NCBI RefSeq assembly: GCF_011075055.1
Contig: NC_058148.1
Span: forward strand, 14,687,969-14,751,968
Origin: Mangifera indica
Lineage: Eukaryota > Streptophyta > Magnoliopsida > Sapindales > Anacardiaceae
Reading direction: 5' to 3'
DNA length: 64,000 nucleotides
Shown here piece by piece: positions 12,625 through 28,950 of the stretch. The position numbers were made by a program, and so were the translations under genes. The notes below the pieces were generated by a model, which worked only from the letters and a program-made list of their open reading frames with translations, was not told the DNA's origin and searched no databases. Each line of letters starts with the position of its first letter. Positions within the stretch are counted from its first letter, which is position 1.

Positions 12625-14637
12625 GATTACAAGGTTAAACTATTTTTTAGCCATACTTATAGAAACATACCCAAAAAAACATTAAGTATATGAATTATGG
12701 TTAAAATATTCAATTGCCAATGGGTGTGGATTACCTAACAATGTGTTAAATCACTTTTAAAACATTTTTGTTTTCTTTACCGCTCATGAAATTACACTAC
12801 TGATTTCGATCAGCATCATGAAACTGTGCAAGTTCACACCTATGGAGTTCTGTACTTCTCATGAATGCAGAGTTTTGCATCAACATACACGATACTAAAT
12901 TGATTAACAACACTATCCACTAGGGAAGAAAGATTGACCCAAGTCACTACATTTCATTCTTGATTCATGTCTTATCTTTTCTGTTGGAATTTGGGGAGCA
13001 AATGAATCAGAATTGCACATGTTCAATGGTGGTACTGGTACTCACAATGTAGAGTTCAATGGGTGCCATGTGATGCAGTCGAAGGCATCAAGTATTTATA
13101 TTCCTCATCAATAATTGAATTTTAAGCCCATATAAATAAATAATACAACAACTACTTAGGTACATTTATATATTTATATTATTCGCTTCTACGTTTATTT
13201 TTTTTATAATATGCTCATGCTTCATCCATATATTAAAAACAAACATTGTGATATGTCACATGCGCTAGACTGCTGCCAAGAAGGTCGAATATATCAATGA
13301 AATAGTGGTCAACTTTCAACGCCATATCTTGGCCATGATTATGCATGAATTGGACCAAGATTAGCATATTATAAGTAATGTATATATAATTTAGTATCGT
13401 ATGCAGGTGATCATATGGGCTTGATTTTAACAACATGTTTAGGCTCGAATCTATGTTTTATTCAAATGAGCTAAACTCAAGTAAAAGTTTTATCTTTACA
13501 ATTTGATTTGAGTTCGAAAGTTTATTAATTATTTTTTATCAGGATTTTTCTTTTTTAATAATTTTTTATTCTCTTTTTCTTTGATATTATTATTTACTAT
13601 TCCAATTGACTCAAGTTCAAATTGATTTTTGTTTGGGTTTAGCTTGATTCGAGTCGATTGCTGCTTGTATTAGCAAGTACTAAGTGAGGGCTTATTGATA
13701 TTTGATAATTAAAATTAGATAAATGAAGATGCACGTGGGCTTCTGGGTGAAGGCGTTGGGCTTATTGCCTGTCTCCTTTTTTAGATTGCGGACTCCAATT
13801 AATTGGGCACTAAATATGGAAGTGGACTAAGTTTCAATTTAAAGAAAAAAAAATAATGTCCTCGAACCTTACTCTCAGTACACCGGTCAGTCCATTACAC
13901 TCAGAACGATTAGTTGCTTTCGTTCATCTACACTCTTTATAAGTAATCAAAATTAACGGTCAGGATTAAACTTTACTCTATCCGGATTTGACTCTTCACC
14001 AACAACCGCACGTGCTCGTGATCAACACTGACGGTCAGAATCTCAGAGTCAACCATTTTTTCTTTTTCTAATATTTCTTTTTATTTATTACTTACTCCAT
14101 TTGTAATAAAAAATTAAATCATTTTAATATTAAATTAACTAATGAAATAATCCCAAGAAGATCACGATTCTAATCATTTTTATTCTTTCATACTTATAAA
14201 ATATAATCAACAAGAAATTATTTAATAGATTTGTAATTAAAGAAATTATTATTTCAATTTTAAAACTAAAATAGCATCAATTGATTGAATTTATTAGTTA
14301 AATCGGTTTAATTAAAATTTAATAATCATATTAACATTATTAAAATTTATAATTTTTGATTGGATTGACCTGATCAAATTATTTAATTGGGACGGTGCCT
14401 GATCTCGATAAGAAGACATTGATTGATTATTACGTAAGAATAAGCTTAATTTTTGATATCTTATTTACAAGAAAGAATGTCATGTTGTCCTCGTGAAACG
14501 TAAAACTTAATTACGTGATAAAATAGGATTAATTTATATTCGTAATACAAAATACAGAATTATATATATATTTTATTATTAATGTAATGGCCTGCTAAAA
14601 CGGAAAGCAGAAGGCAACCAAGAACCAAACCCAACTG
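12625..14637. other. Intergenic DNA between WRKY and RWA
   Basis: No gene is supported. The sequence is AT-rich with short unrelated frames. The part nearest RWA (from about 14380) presumably contains its promoter; an ACACGTCG motif at about 14731 is a possible ACGT-type element. Confidence 0.45.
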
Positions 14638-14680
14638 CAACAACAACAGCAACAACAACAACAACAACAACAACAACAAC
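14638..14680 (+). repeat. (CAA)n microsatellite in the RWA promoter or leader
   Basis: About 14 CAA units with one CAG interruption, followed by a C/T-rich leader. On the opposite strand it creates a meaningless poly-valine frame. It lies close to, and perhaps inside, the RWA 5' UTR, where CAA repeats are common in plants. Confidence 0.9.
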
Positions 14681-15023
14681 GGCCAGCGACCGTTTGGAGA
14701 GCGGAGAGAAAGAGATGAGAAAGTGAAAACGACACGTCGTCCAACATTTTCTCTCTTCTTGAAGCAAACTCATTCTCTTCGTTTGGATCTCTGTTCCTTC
14801 ATCCTCTATTTACGCTACGCTCTTTAATTTTTTTTCCTCTAATTCGAGTTTATCAGCATGTTCTAGACATCACTCCTTCACTCGCTGATTTTACTCTCCT
14901 CTTCCTCTGGTAGTTCATCTTATCGATCTCTAATCCGAATTCAAATTAAAATTCGAAATTTAGATTTTAATGTTCCGGTGTTAGTATCTAATGTGCTTTG
15001 ATTTGCAGTTTTACGGATCCAAG

Positions 15024-20569
<5,546 letters not shown>

Positions 20570-21515
20570 AAGTGAAACTTGCACTGAAGTTACAAAAACA
20601 AGTACAGGTTGAGTTGAAAGAAGGGGAATTGTAAACTGTTGCTCGCGGAAATACACATAGGAAGCAAATATTTTGCAACTTTGGGGAAAGATTAGCATCA
20701 CGGATAGACAAAGCTAAAATTAGGTGTTCAATTCGAAAGAGGCAGGTAAATGGCACAGAAAAAATTTTCTCTTTTTGTAATATTGTGAATTCATTTATAT
20801 ATCAATTTTTGCTCCACGTTTTTTAAAGGTAGGTTCTTGTGACATAGATTTATAGATTTATCGTCTGGCTTAACAAACAGATACAATATTCAATACTACA
20901 ATTTTTATTGTGAATTTCCCTTGGTACATTTATTGAAGAACAATAATTTGTAAATTTTTCGTACGAGAAAACAGATAGATTTTTATGGTATCCTCGAAAA
21001 TGCATTTTGGTGTTTTATTGATGTTTTTTTGTATGATTTCTTGAGTTAAACGCTTTAGAAGTGACAATCTGTACGCAAAAAAAGAAAAAATGCATTACAC
21101 AATTTCTATCTTTATCATGTGCCCTTGCAAATGAAACTAAGGTTGAGCCAAGGATGGAAAGGTTAGTTGGCCCATGAGATGGAATAGATGTAGTCCTCTA
21201 TGATGATTCATAGGAGTGGATGCAATCCGGGCTGATCCGAGGGCTGACATGTTTTCGTAGGATACACTTGACTTAGTTTGGAAAAATGAAACTTTCCCCA
21301 TATCCGAGATGGCCCCAATTTACATGCACTGTAGGAATCAGAAGTTGCCATAACACGTCTAGACAACACGCCTCGCTGCTTCCAGCTTTGTCGCAGTTTC
21401 ATGACATTGCGGCCAAATTCTCTTTACGAGGCGGTTTCTGTTGGGGAGGGCCTGGGTGTGCCTATCCACTAAATACTATCTATAGGCAGTTATCTGTCAG
21501 ATCCAGTAGAATCTC
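20570..21515. other. RWA 3' UTR and intergenic DNA
   Basis: The first 250 bp or so is probably RWA 3' UTR. The remainder has small overlapping frames near 21200-21500 on both strands without recognisable domains; I see no gene. Confidence 0.5.
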
Positions 21516-21518
21516 TTA

Positions 21519-22000
21519 GGGGGTGTTTGGTTGACGGTTTTTAAGTTTACCTTGGTAATCTATCTTTTATTCTCTTGTTTGGTTTATCAGTAATAAAAGA
21601 TTACAGTAATCTTCTATTACCAATGCTGACGTGGGAGGTAATATAAGTGGTAATCTGATTACCACATTCATCTTAGGTATTTAAAGATTACTGGGGTAAT
21701 CTTGAGTTTATTATAGAAAAATTATTATTTATTAATTTTTTGAGATAAAAATAAATTTATTTTTAATTAATATGACAAATAATATAAAAAATATTTAAAA
21801 ATAATTATATTTAAAGACATTTAAGCAAAATAATTTACTAGTAATCTTTTATTACCTTTAACCAAACACAATAATTATTTATACCTATCAAATTTTATCA
21901 AACATAGTAATCATTTATACCCAGTAATCTTCTAAGTAATCTATTTTCAAGGTAATCTTTCTATTTTAATAATCAAATATTACCCAAATCAAACGCCCCC
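21519..22000. mobile_element. Tourist-like (PIF/Harbinger) MITE
   Basis: The 482-bp element is flanked on both sides by TTA (21516-21518 and 22001-22003), the target duplication typical of PIF/Harbinger elements. Its ends are inverted repeats: GGGGGTGTTTGGTTGACGG on the left and GGGGGCGTTTGATTTGGG as the reverse complement of the right. The body is AT-rich, with repeated GGTAATC and TAATCTTTTATTACC phrases, and has no coding capacity. Confidence 0.88.
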
Positions 22001-22174
22001 TTAAGGTATTGAATCTCGTGTGCATGAGACAAATTCTTGCTCACATTTGGTCTGTCTTACACTTCTCCCTTTGACTCTTTTCACAAGATCCAAAGGAGAA
22101 GCACCTGCGGTGGTCATCTTCATGGCCATTCATATTTCAAAGAGATATTGATCAATTATTCACTTATTATTAAC

Positions 22175-22455
22175 GGGATATTAATTAAAGTAGGTAAAAA
22201 TTTTTTCGCTTATATTTTTTTAGGTAAACACACAATAGTTTTACTTTTATAAGCAATTTTTTTTGTAACTCTAAAAATACCCTCCCAACCCTGTAGGTGT
22301 AGGGATTGGAAGGAAGGTGTGGTGCACGCGGTGCGTGCGGAGTGCACGTAGTGCGCGTGGTGCTTGCGTAGTGCGCGCGGTGCGTGCCCAATGTGCAGTG
22401 CGTACAGAGTGCGCGTACCCTCATATAATATATATAAACAACTGCACGCACACTT

Positions 22456-22497
<42 letters not shown>

Positions 22498-22915
22498 TAA
22501 TATAATATAATATTTAAAAAATATAATAAATAAATAAATATATATTAAATATTATAATATACATAAATAATAATAATAATAATAATTTTTAAATATATAT
22601 TATATTATTACATATATTTAAAAATTATTATTATTATTTATATATATTATATTAAAAATTATAATATTTAATATATATATATATATAATATTTAAAAAAT
22701 ATAATAAATAAATATATATATAAAATAAATATTATAATATTATATATAATATATATTTAAAAATTATTATTATTATTTATGTATATTATATTAAATATTA
22801 TAATATTTAATATATATTTATTTATTATATTTTTTAAATATTATATTATATTATTTAATATATATATAATATAATAGTTTTATTAAAAACAGAGTGCGGG
22901 GTGCGCGCACCCTTT

Positions 22916-22965
<50 letters not shown>

Positions 22966-23143
22966 GGTGTACGCACTCTGTACGTACCGCGCGCATCATA
23001 CCTTTCTTCTAACGTCTACACCTACAGGATTGGAAGGATATTTTTGGAGTTATAAAAAAAATTGCTTATAAAAATAAAACTACTGTGTGTTTGCCTAAAA
23101 AGGTATAAGCGGAAATTTTTTTACTTATTTTAATTAATATCCC
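22175..23143. mobile_element. Foldback / Mutator-like element with very long inverted repeats
   Basis: The 969-bp unit is nearly one large palindrome. The left arm starts GGGATATTAATTAAAG, and the reverse complement of the right end gives GGGATATTAATTAAAA, with matching blocks continuing for more than 200 bp. The flanks carry an identical 10-bp direct repeat, TATTATTAAC (22165-22174 and 23144-23153), the size expected of Mutator-like elements. Inside lie a GC-rich array of alternating GTGCG-type units on the left arm (about 22318-22420), two long (TA)n tracts (22460-22492 and 22919-22962) and an AT-only core that also folds on itself. No protein is encoded; an antisense frame across the GC-rich array is a composition artefact. 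Confidence 0.85.
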
Positions 23144-23306
23144 TATTATTAACACCAACTTTCCCCGTCAAGGTGGAAATTTTTTGCTAGTCAACACAAT
23201 TTGACAGTTTTTGGCTAAATGGGTTGCTCTTAGATTTTGCTTATCTCATAGTATTTAACGCTCAATAATAGTATCTTGGGTGGCACTAATTGCCAGATAG
23301 ACATTA

Positions 23307-23781
23307 GGGTAGAGTGTCTGATTTAAGAAATGTTTTATTATTAAAATTGAAAGATTATTTTAAAAATATATTATTTTGAAATTGTTTTTATATAAATTAT
23401 TACTATGTTTGATAAAACTTAATAAAACTGATTGTATTTGATTAGAGATAATAAAATAATATTAGTATATTATTTTATTTAAATATCTTTAAATATAATT
23501 ATTTTAAAATATTTGTTAATTAATTAAAAATAAGATTATTTTTACCTTAAAAAATTAATAAATAAAGATATAATTATAATAAAATTAAGATTACCTTAAT
23601 AATTTTTTAATACTTAAGGTGAAAGTAATAATCAGATTACTTTTTATATTACCTATCATATCATTATTAGTAATACAAAATTATCATAATCTTTTATTAC
23701 TTATAAATTAAATAAAGTAATGTAAGTAATAAAAAATATATGATAAGAATAATCATTAATTTTTCCTAATCAAACGCCTCC
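23307..23781. mobile_element. Degenerate Tourist-like MITE, second copy
   Basis: The 475-bp segment is flanked by TTA at 23304-23306 and 23782-23784. It ends in CAAACGCCTCC, matching the right terminus of the element at 21519-22000. The left end (GGGTAGAGTGTCTGATT) is eroded but alignable. The AT-rich body carries the same TAATCTTTTATTAC phrases. Confidence 0.7.
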
Positions 23782-23784
23782 TTA

Positions 23785-24479
23785 GAGATAGCTCATTTTG
23801 TCTAGACTAATATGCCTCTTCAATGCACGTACAATATTATGGTACTCACACTCTCTCAATCGAAACGGACATGTAAACATGGTAAAATCATTGGAAACTA
23901 TGTATCCTTGGTGACGCCAATATCCTTTCACTTCAGGTATATAAACCAAAGGAAGAAAATTGACTCAGAAAGGGCGAGTAACAAGTTGACCCTTGAGAAA
24001 CTCTTTCGTCTCAAATATCTGCAAAGTGGTTTCACACAATAAATATCCCTTATATTCTCTCTAAATTCTTGATAATTCTTTTATAATTATTCTTTGTGAA
24101 CACATTAGTAAAGAACATTATAGTGGATGCAGAATTTGCTCAATCAACTGAATCATTTAAACACCGTTTTTCTGTTTTTACTGTTATTTTTAATTACACA
24201 GATACGCTCCACAACAATTCAATCAAATCTCTCATATAATGTCTCCGGATAATTACCTAATTACCTTGGTGCACGTCAACATATTCCACCCCATCTTCAT
24301 ATACACTCTAAATGACATGATCAGCATAATTACAGCAACATCGTTGTCAACTAAACTGTCGAGTATAGGATTGAAAATACTGAACTGGGGTTGCTTCAGC
24401 TTCTTAATTAAGCATCTAATCTTAGCTCTTTTCTTTGATAATTGGATTACAAGTGGACTTCCAAATTAAATCAACGAGA
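23785..24479. other. Intergenic DNA with a segment shared with the PUP pseudogene promoter
   Basis: No gene is supported. From about 24433 to 24560 the sequence closely matches 43974-44100, the DNA upstream of the purine-permease pseudogene, including the phrase GCACAAAGATTTTGG. The shared stretch runs directly into the Copia fragment that follows. Confidence 0.6.
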
Positions 24480-24559
24480 AAAATTCTGAGAATGAGCACA
24501 AAGATTTTGGTACGTGGCATGTCCTGTAGATTTCCAGATGATGAGATAAAATTGTCCAA

Positions 24560-26090
24560 GCTGGCATTAGGGGAGCCTAAAAATTGCAAGCTGGCATTGG
24601 CTATCCCTCATTGGCGTGAAGCGATGGAAGAAGAATTTGAGGCATTACATGAGAACCCAACATAGACATTAGTACCTCAGCCAACCAAGACAAATTTCAT
24701 AAGATCAAAATAGGTCTTCAAAACAAAGTTAAAAGAAGATGGGTTAGTGGAATGATTTAAGGTTAGACTTATAGCACAAAGATACACTTAAGTTAAAGGA
24801 CTAGATTATGAAGAAACATTTAGTCTAGTAATAAAAGCCACTACAATTCGATTAGTCATAGCCATTACAATTTCATCAAAGTGGAAGATGTGACAACTTG
24901 ATGTCAAAATGCGCTCCTACATAGACATCTTAAAGAAAATGTTTATATAGAATAAACTCCTGGGTTTGGAAATTCTAAACTCTCTCATTCCGAATGCAAA
25001 TTACATAAGTCGTTTTATAGTCTTAAGCAAACACCTAGAGCATGGTTTGATTGCTTATCCCAATTTCTATTACATTTTGCCTTCAATTGTAGTAAATCAT
25101 ATTCATCTTTATTTATATTGCAAAAATGAATTTATATTGTGCTAATGTTAGTTTATGTTGATGATATTGTGACTACAAAAAATAACGAAATTCTTATGGA
25201 AGAATTAATCAAAAAACTTGGTCAAGAGTTTATTATATATATTTTAAAGGAGGAATCATGATGTCCCAAGAAAAGTATATAAGAGATCTCCTAAAATGTG
25301 CTCATACGGTAGAATGTTCACACTTCAACACTCCAATGACGCTCAAAACTCAACCAATGTCTAGAAACTCAAAAAAAGTAAATACTCAAAAGTATAGGAG
25401 TCTAGTTGGTGCACTACAATACTTAACTTATAATCAACTAGATATTGCGCAAGTTGTAAAGAAAGTATGCCGAAAACTTCAAAAACCAAATAAAGGGAAT
25501 ATGCGAGCTGTTAAGAAAATACTACGATACCTCAAAGAGATGATACATTATGGCATTAAATTTATATCTCAAAGTCCACTAAAATTATATGTTTTTTGTG
25601 ATGCAAACTGGGTAGGATGTCCTACAACTTGAAGGACAATGGGGTATTGTGTATACTTAGGAGCAAATTGCATTGCATGGTCTTCAAATAAACAACCAAC
25701 CATCTCAAGATCAAGTGCAAAGGCAGAATATAGAGCTATGACAATTACAATAGTATAGATTACATGGATAACTTTTCTTTTCAAAGATATTGAAATTCTA
25801 CTCATTGAAACACCGCAATTATTTTATGACAACATGATTGCATCATATGACAATATGATTTGCATTCCATGCAAGAACAAAACACATTAACATAGACTAT
25901 TACTTTGTGCATGAGAAAGTTGTTGTGGGATCACTTATTACTAAATATGTTTCATCAAGTCACCAAATAGCCAATATTTTTACTAAACCATTGCCCAAGC
26001 TACCATTTCAACATATTCGTGATAGGCTAAGAGTACATTTAATCATTTCCTCTGACTTGAGAAACAGTGAAGAGGAATGAATTATTCAAG
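24560..26090 (+). pseudogene. Degenerate Ty1/Copia polyprotein fragment (reverse transcriptase to RNase H)
   Basis: Read in three frames with many stops, the region gives the Copia order. The start of the reverse transcriptase is seen as HWREAMEEEFEAL and GLDYEETFSLV, a damaged catalytic region near 25150, then KYIRDLLK and the conserved 'TPM' stretch (25261-25350), and the RNase H end ([44 protein letters not shown]) to 26080. Gag, protease and integrase are absent. The next 250 bp, to about 26340, may be a remnant 3' LTR, but no 5' LTR is found. The 3' part is duplicated at 31555-32170. It cannot encode an active element. Confidence 0.85.
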
Positions 26091-26344
26091 TCAATGGCCA
26101 AGATTAGAGTCATAAATTAAGGAGATTATTTAGTATTAATTATCTTTATTCTCTCTCTATTTTTATCCTTGTTCTCTATTTGATTATCTTTTATTAACTT
26201 TCCATATATTTATCCTTTAATTTCTCATTGATTGCCTTTTCTTTACGTTATAATTATACAACTAGCCGTTGTATGACTTTCTATAAATATATTTGGAATT
26301 TCTAGTTTTAAATGAGAAGAATGAAAATTATCTTTTCTATATTC

Positions 26345-26685
26345 TCTTTAGCAAAGAGTTATTCATCATGAAGCACAATGCACAACTCAGGAGTGCATAG
26401 AAATGGATAAAAAAAAGCTTTTGAGTCTTGCTGTACAGTGGTTGTTCTCGTTGTAATGTGGTCTTTGTAGCTGCTTACATTGTGCCTGGAGGTTCTAATG
26501 AATAGGGTATCTAGTTTTTCTCAATAGCAATCTCTTCATGTTTTTCACAATCACAGACGTTATTGCTTTGGCTTGCTCCTTGAGCTCAATTGTAATGTTC
26601 TTGTGCATCCTGACATTGCCTTATATGTATGAAGAATTCCTCAACAAACTCTTTAGAAACTCTCAATTAGCAAGATTTGTAGATC
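26345..26685 (+). pseudogene. Truncated ACD6-like PGG-domain pseudogene, copy 1
   Basis: The sequence matches the start of the last exon of the nearby ankyrin/PGG genes. A KRAIHHEAQ-like start is followed by a degraded YTVPGG motif, then a long match in one frame (FFTITDVIALACSLSSIVMFL...YMYEEFLNKL). It has frameshifts, an in-frame stop after the PGG motif and no 3' half. It breaks off where the neighbouring transposon remnant begins. The same broken structure recurs at 32446-32757. Confidence 0.85.
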
Positions 26686-26689
26686 TGCC

Positions 26690-27010
26690 ACCCTTCCTTC
26701 TTCTTCGGTCGCCAACGGAAGATAGATGGAAGGTTGATTCTAATCATCGGAGAAAACACTAGAAAAAATGCAAACCCTAAGGGGAAATGAACACTTTTCA
26801 AACTTTGAGAGAGGTGAAATTATTGGATTTTTAAACTAAGGGGGGATGTGAAAAATTTTAGTTTTTTATTTTAATTTAGCTAAATAACATTTTTACCATT
26901 AACCCTAACTAAAAATTTTAACAAAATGGTGAGTATTTGAATTTTTAAAATTTCATAAATAGAAGTTTGAAAATACATTAAACCTTGGATGAGAAGAAGT
27001 CTTTTTGGCC
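26690..27010. mobile_element. Right half of a Mutator-like MITE (GGCCAAA family)
   Basis: The segment resembles the right half of the intact element at 53719-54437. It shares the AAACCCTAAGGGGAAATG phrase, the 'GGGGGATGTGAAAAATTTTA' region, and a terminal ...GAGAAGAAGTCTTTTTGGCC that corresponds to the reverse of GGCCAAA. The left half is missing, and the pseudogene breaks at the same point. Confidence 0.65.
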
Positions 27011-27300
27011 TTCTCTTTATTATATTCTTACTTCAAGCACCATGAACTTTATAAGTTATTTAAGCAAAGTAACGAAGCGTTCTATCTTCATTTGCAAGGA
27101 TAAAACCACACTATATATATTAAAGCACACAACACATAACTCATCAGATTTTAGAGATCACATAGTTATTATTCTATCAACTATAGGTTTGATTAAGATC
27201 TTTCTCTAGTGCGTGAAGAACTTCAACCATAGGCGTATTCAAGTGAAATTGTCAAACTTTCCACTTTCAGGTATTTGTATTTGCAAATTGTTAATATGTT
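27011..27300 (+). promoter_or_regulatory. Promoter and 5'-UTR-exon module 1 (upstream of ACD6-like gene 1)
   Basis: One of five similar blocks in the window. It has a TATA-like stretch at 27112-27120, a roughly 140-bp leader without a good start codon, and a strong splice donor CTTTCAG/GTATTTG at 27271. A likely acceptor (CCATCAAG/GAGAAG) lies 25 bp or so before the ATG of the next gene at 28951, so the block may be the promoter and non-coding first exon of that gene, with an intron of about 1.65 kb. This is inferred from conservation and splice signals. Confidence 0.55.
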
Positions 27301-27712
27301 ACTAATTCTTTTTATGAATATATCAAATTGTAGCAAATTTTATTTTACTTTTTTGTATTAAAGAAACCAAACAATCCGATTTTTTTTTAATTGATGAAAC
27401 CAAATTTTTAGATTTTTCTATTGAATTGATTAAATTTTTAGCATTTTTTATTAATGATATCAAATATAAGTTAATTTGATATTTTAAATAAAAAATAATG
27501 AAAGTTCAATATTTATAATAGAAAAATATGAAAATTTGGTTATTTCAATAAGAATATTTAAAAGTCCAATGTCTTTAGTTGGAAAAAACAAACTTCAGAT
27601 GTTGTGTTATATATATATATATATATATAAAAGAAGGTTGCACATTGGTATTGCTTATTATTCTTTTCACATGTTAAAGTACCAGAAGAAAGACGAGGTA
27701 CATAAGAGAGTA

Positions 27713-28117
27713 GGGGTTGATAGATTGGATAATATTTTATTATAAAAAATAAAATATTACGTTAAAAATAAATTACTTAACATATTATTAAATATAAATA
27801 ATTATTATATTCAATAAAAATAGTTAAATATAAATAATTATTATGTTTAATTAGAGGTAGTATAAAAATATTAAAATATTATTTTACTAAATATCTTTAG
27901 GTATAATTATTTTAAAATATATTTTATATTATTTGTTATATTAATTAAATGAAGGGTATTTTACCATTAATAAATTAAAATAAAATTTTAATAAAATTAA
28001 AATTATTTTAATAATTTTTTAATACCTATAATAAAGATTATAATCAAATTATCTAATATAAATAATAAAAAATAGACTATTAAGGTAAAATTTTTTTCCC
28101 CTCAACCAATGACTCCT
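27713..28117. mobile_element. Degenerate Tourist-like MITE in duplicated block A
   Basis: The left end GGGGTTGATAGATTGG and the reverse complement of the right end (about GGAGTCATTGGTTGAGGG) are imperfect inverted repeats around an AT-rich body like that of 21519-22000. The same insertion is present at 33757-34256, so it predates the block duplication. Edges are approximate. Confidence 0.5.
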
Positions 28118-28950
28118 ATAGGATAACAACACTTAGAGGTATCCAATAATGATATATCAAAGGCTGTTTTTTTATTTCAATTGAAATGATTAAATTTTCG
28201 AATTTTAATAATCAAACTTTCATATTTTATTATTGAAATAACTAAACTTTTACTATTTTCTGTTTAAAATACAAAATTGATGACTTTTCATTCAAAACAA
28301 CACAAAATAGACCATATTAATTGTGTTTGTTCGATACATTTAATAAGATATATTGAAAGGTTGATTTTTTAATAAGAAAATCTAAAAGTTTAAATTTTTA
28401 ATAGAAAATTTTGAATATTTAGTTATTTAAATTAAAAAAATGTGTTTGATTGATATCTATATATATTAAAATTAAATTATGTGTATTTAGTTTTGAGTGT
28501 CAATTAATCATATAAATGATATATCATTATTTGATTGAGTGATTTTAAATTAAAAAAATTGATAGGTCGATACCTATATATATTAAAATAAAACTATATG
28601 CACTCAGTTTTAAGTATTGAATTAAATATATAAATGATATGTCATCATATAATTGAGTGATTTTGAATCGAGGATAAAATATTATTCAATCATATAATGA
28701 CATATCATTTAAATATTCAATTAGATACTCTAAACTAGGTTTTGAATAATATTTCATCATATGATTAAGTAATTTTAAAATAAATTTAAAGTATTATTTA
28801 ATCATATAATAACATATCATATGAATATTTAATTAGATACTTGAACTGAACATTTAAAATTGAAGGCGCATACTAAATTAGTTATTATTATTATTATTAT
28901 TATTATTTTTTGTCTCCATCAAGGAGAAGCAAACGGACCGACGAGACGAG
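28118..28950. other. Putative long 5' intron of ACD6-like gene 1
   Basis: AT-rich DNA made of degenerate units of the 'AAACTTT-(C/A)-ATTTTTCTATTAAA' type, also seen after the other promoter modules. It ends in a (TTA)n tract (about 28881-28907) and a pyrimidine stretch with a possible acceptor just before the ATG. No coding frame is seen. Confidence 0.45.

Noticed and set aside
14579..14773. Antisense frame with a poly-valine run
   Set aside because: It is the reverse reading of the (CAA)n microsatellite and the RWA leader; no family resemblance.
22185..22451. Antisense 88-codon frame rich in Thr, Arg and His
   Set aside because: It is created by the GC-rich alternating array in one arm of the foldback element; the mirror arm has no equivalent.
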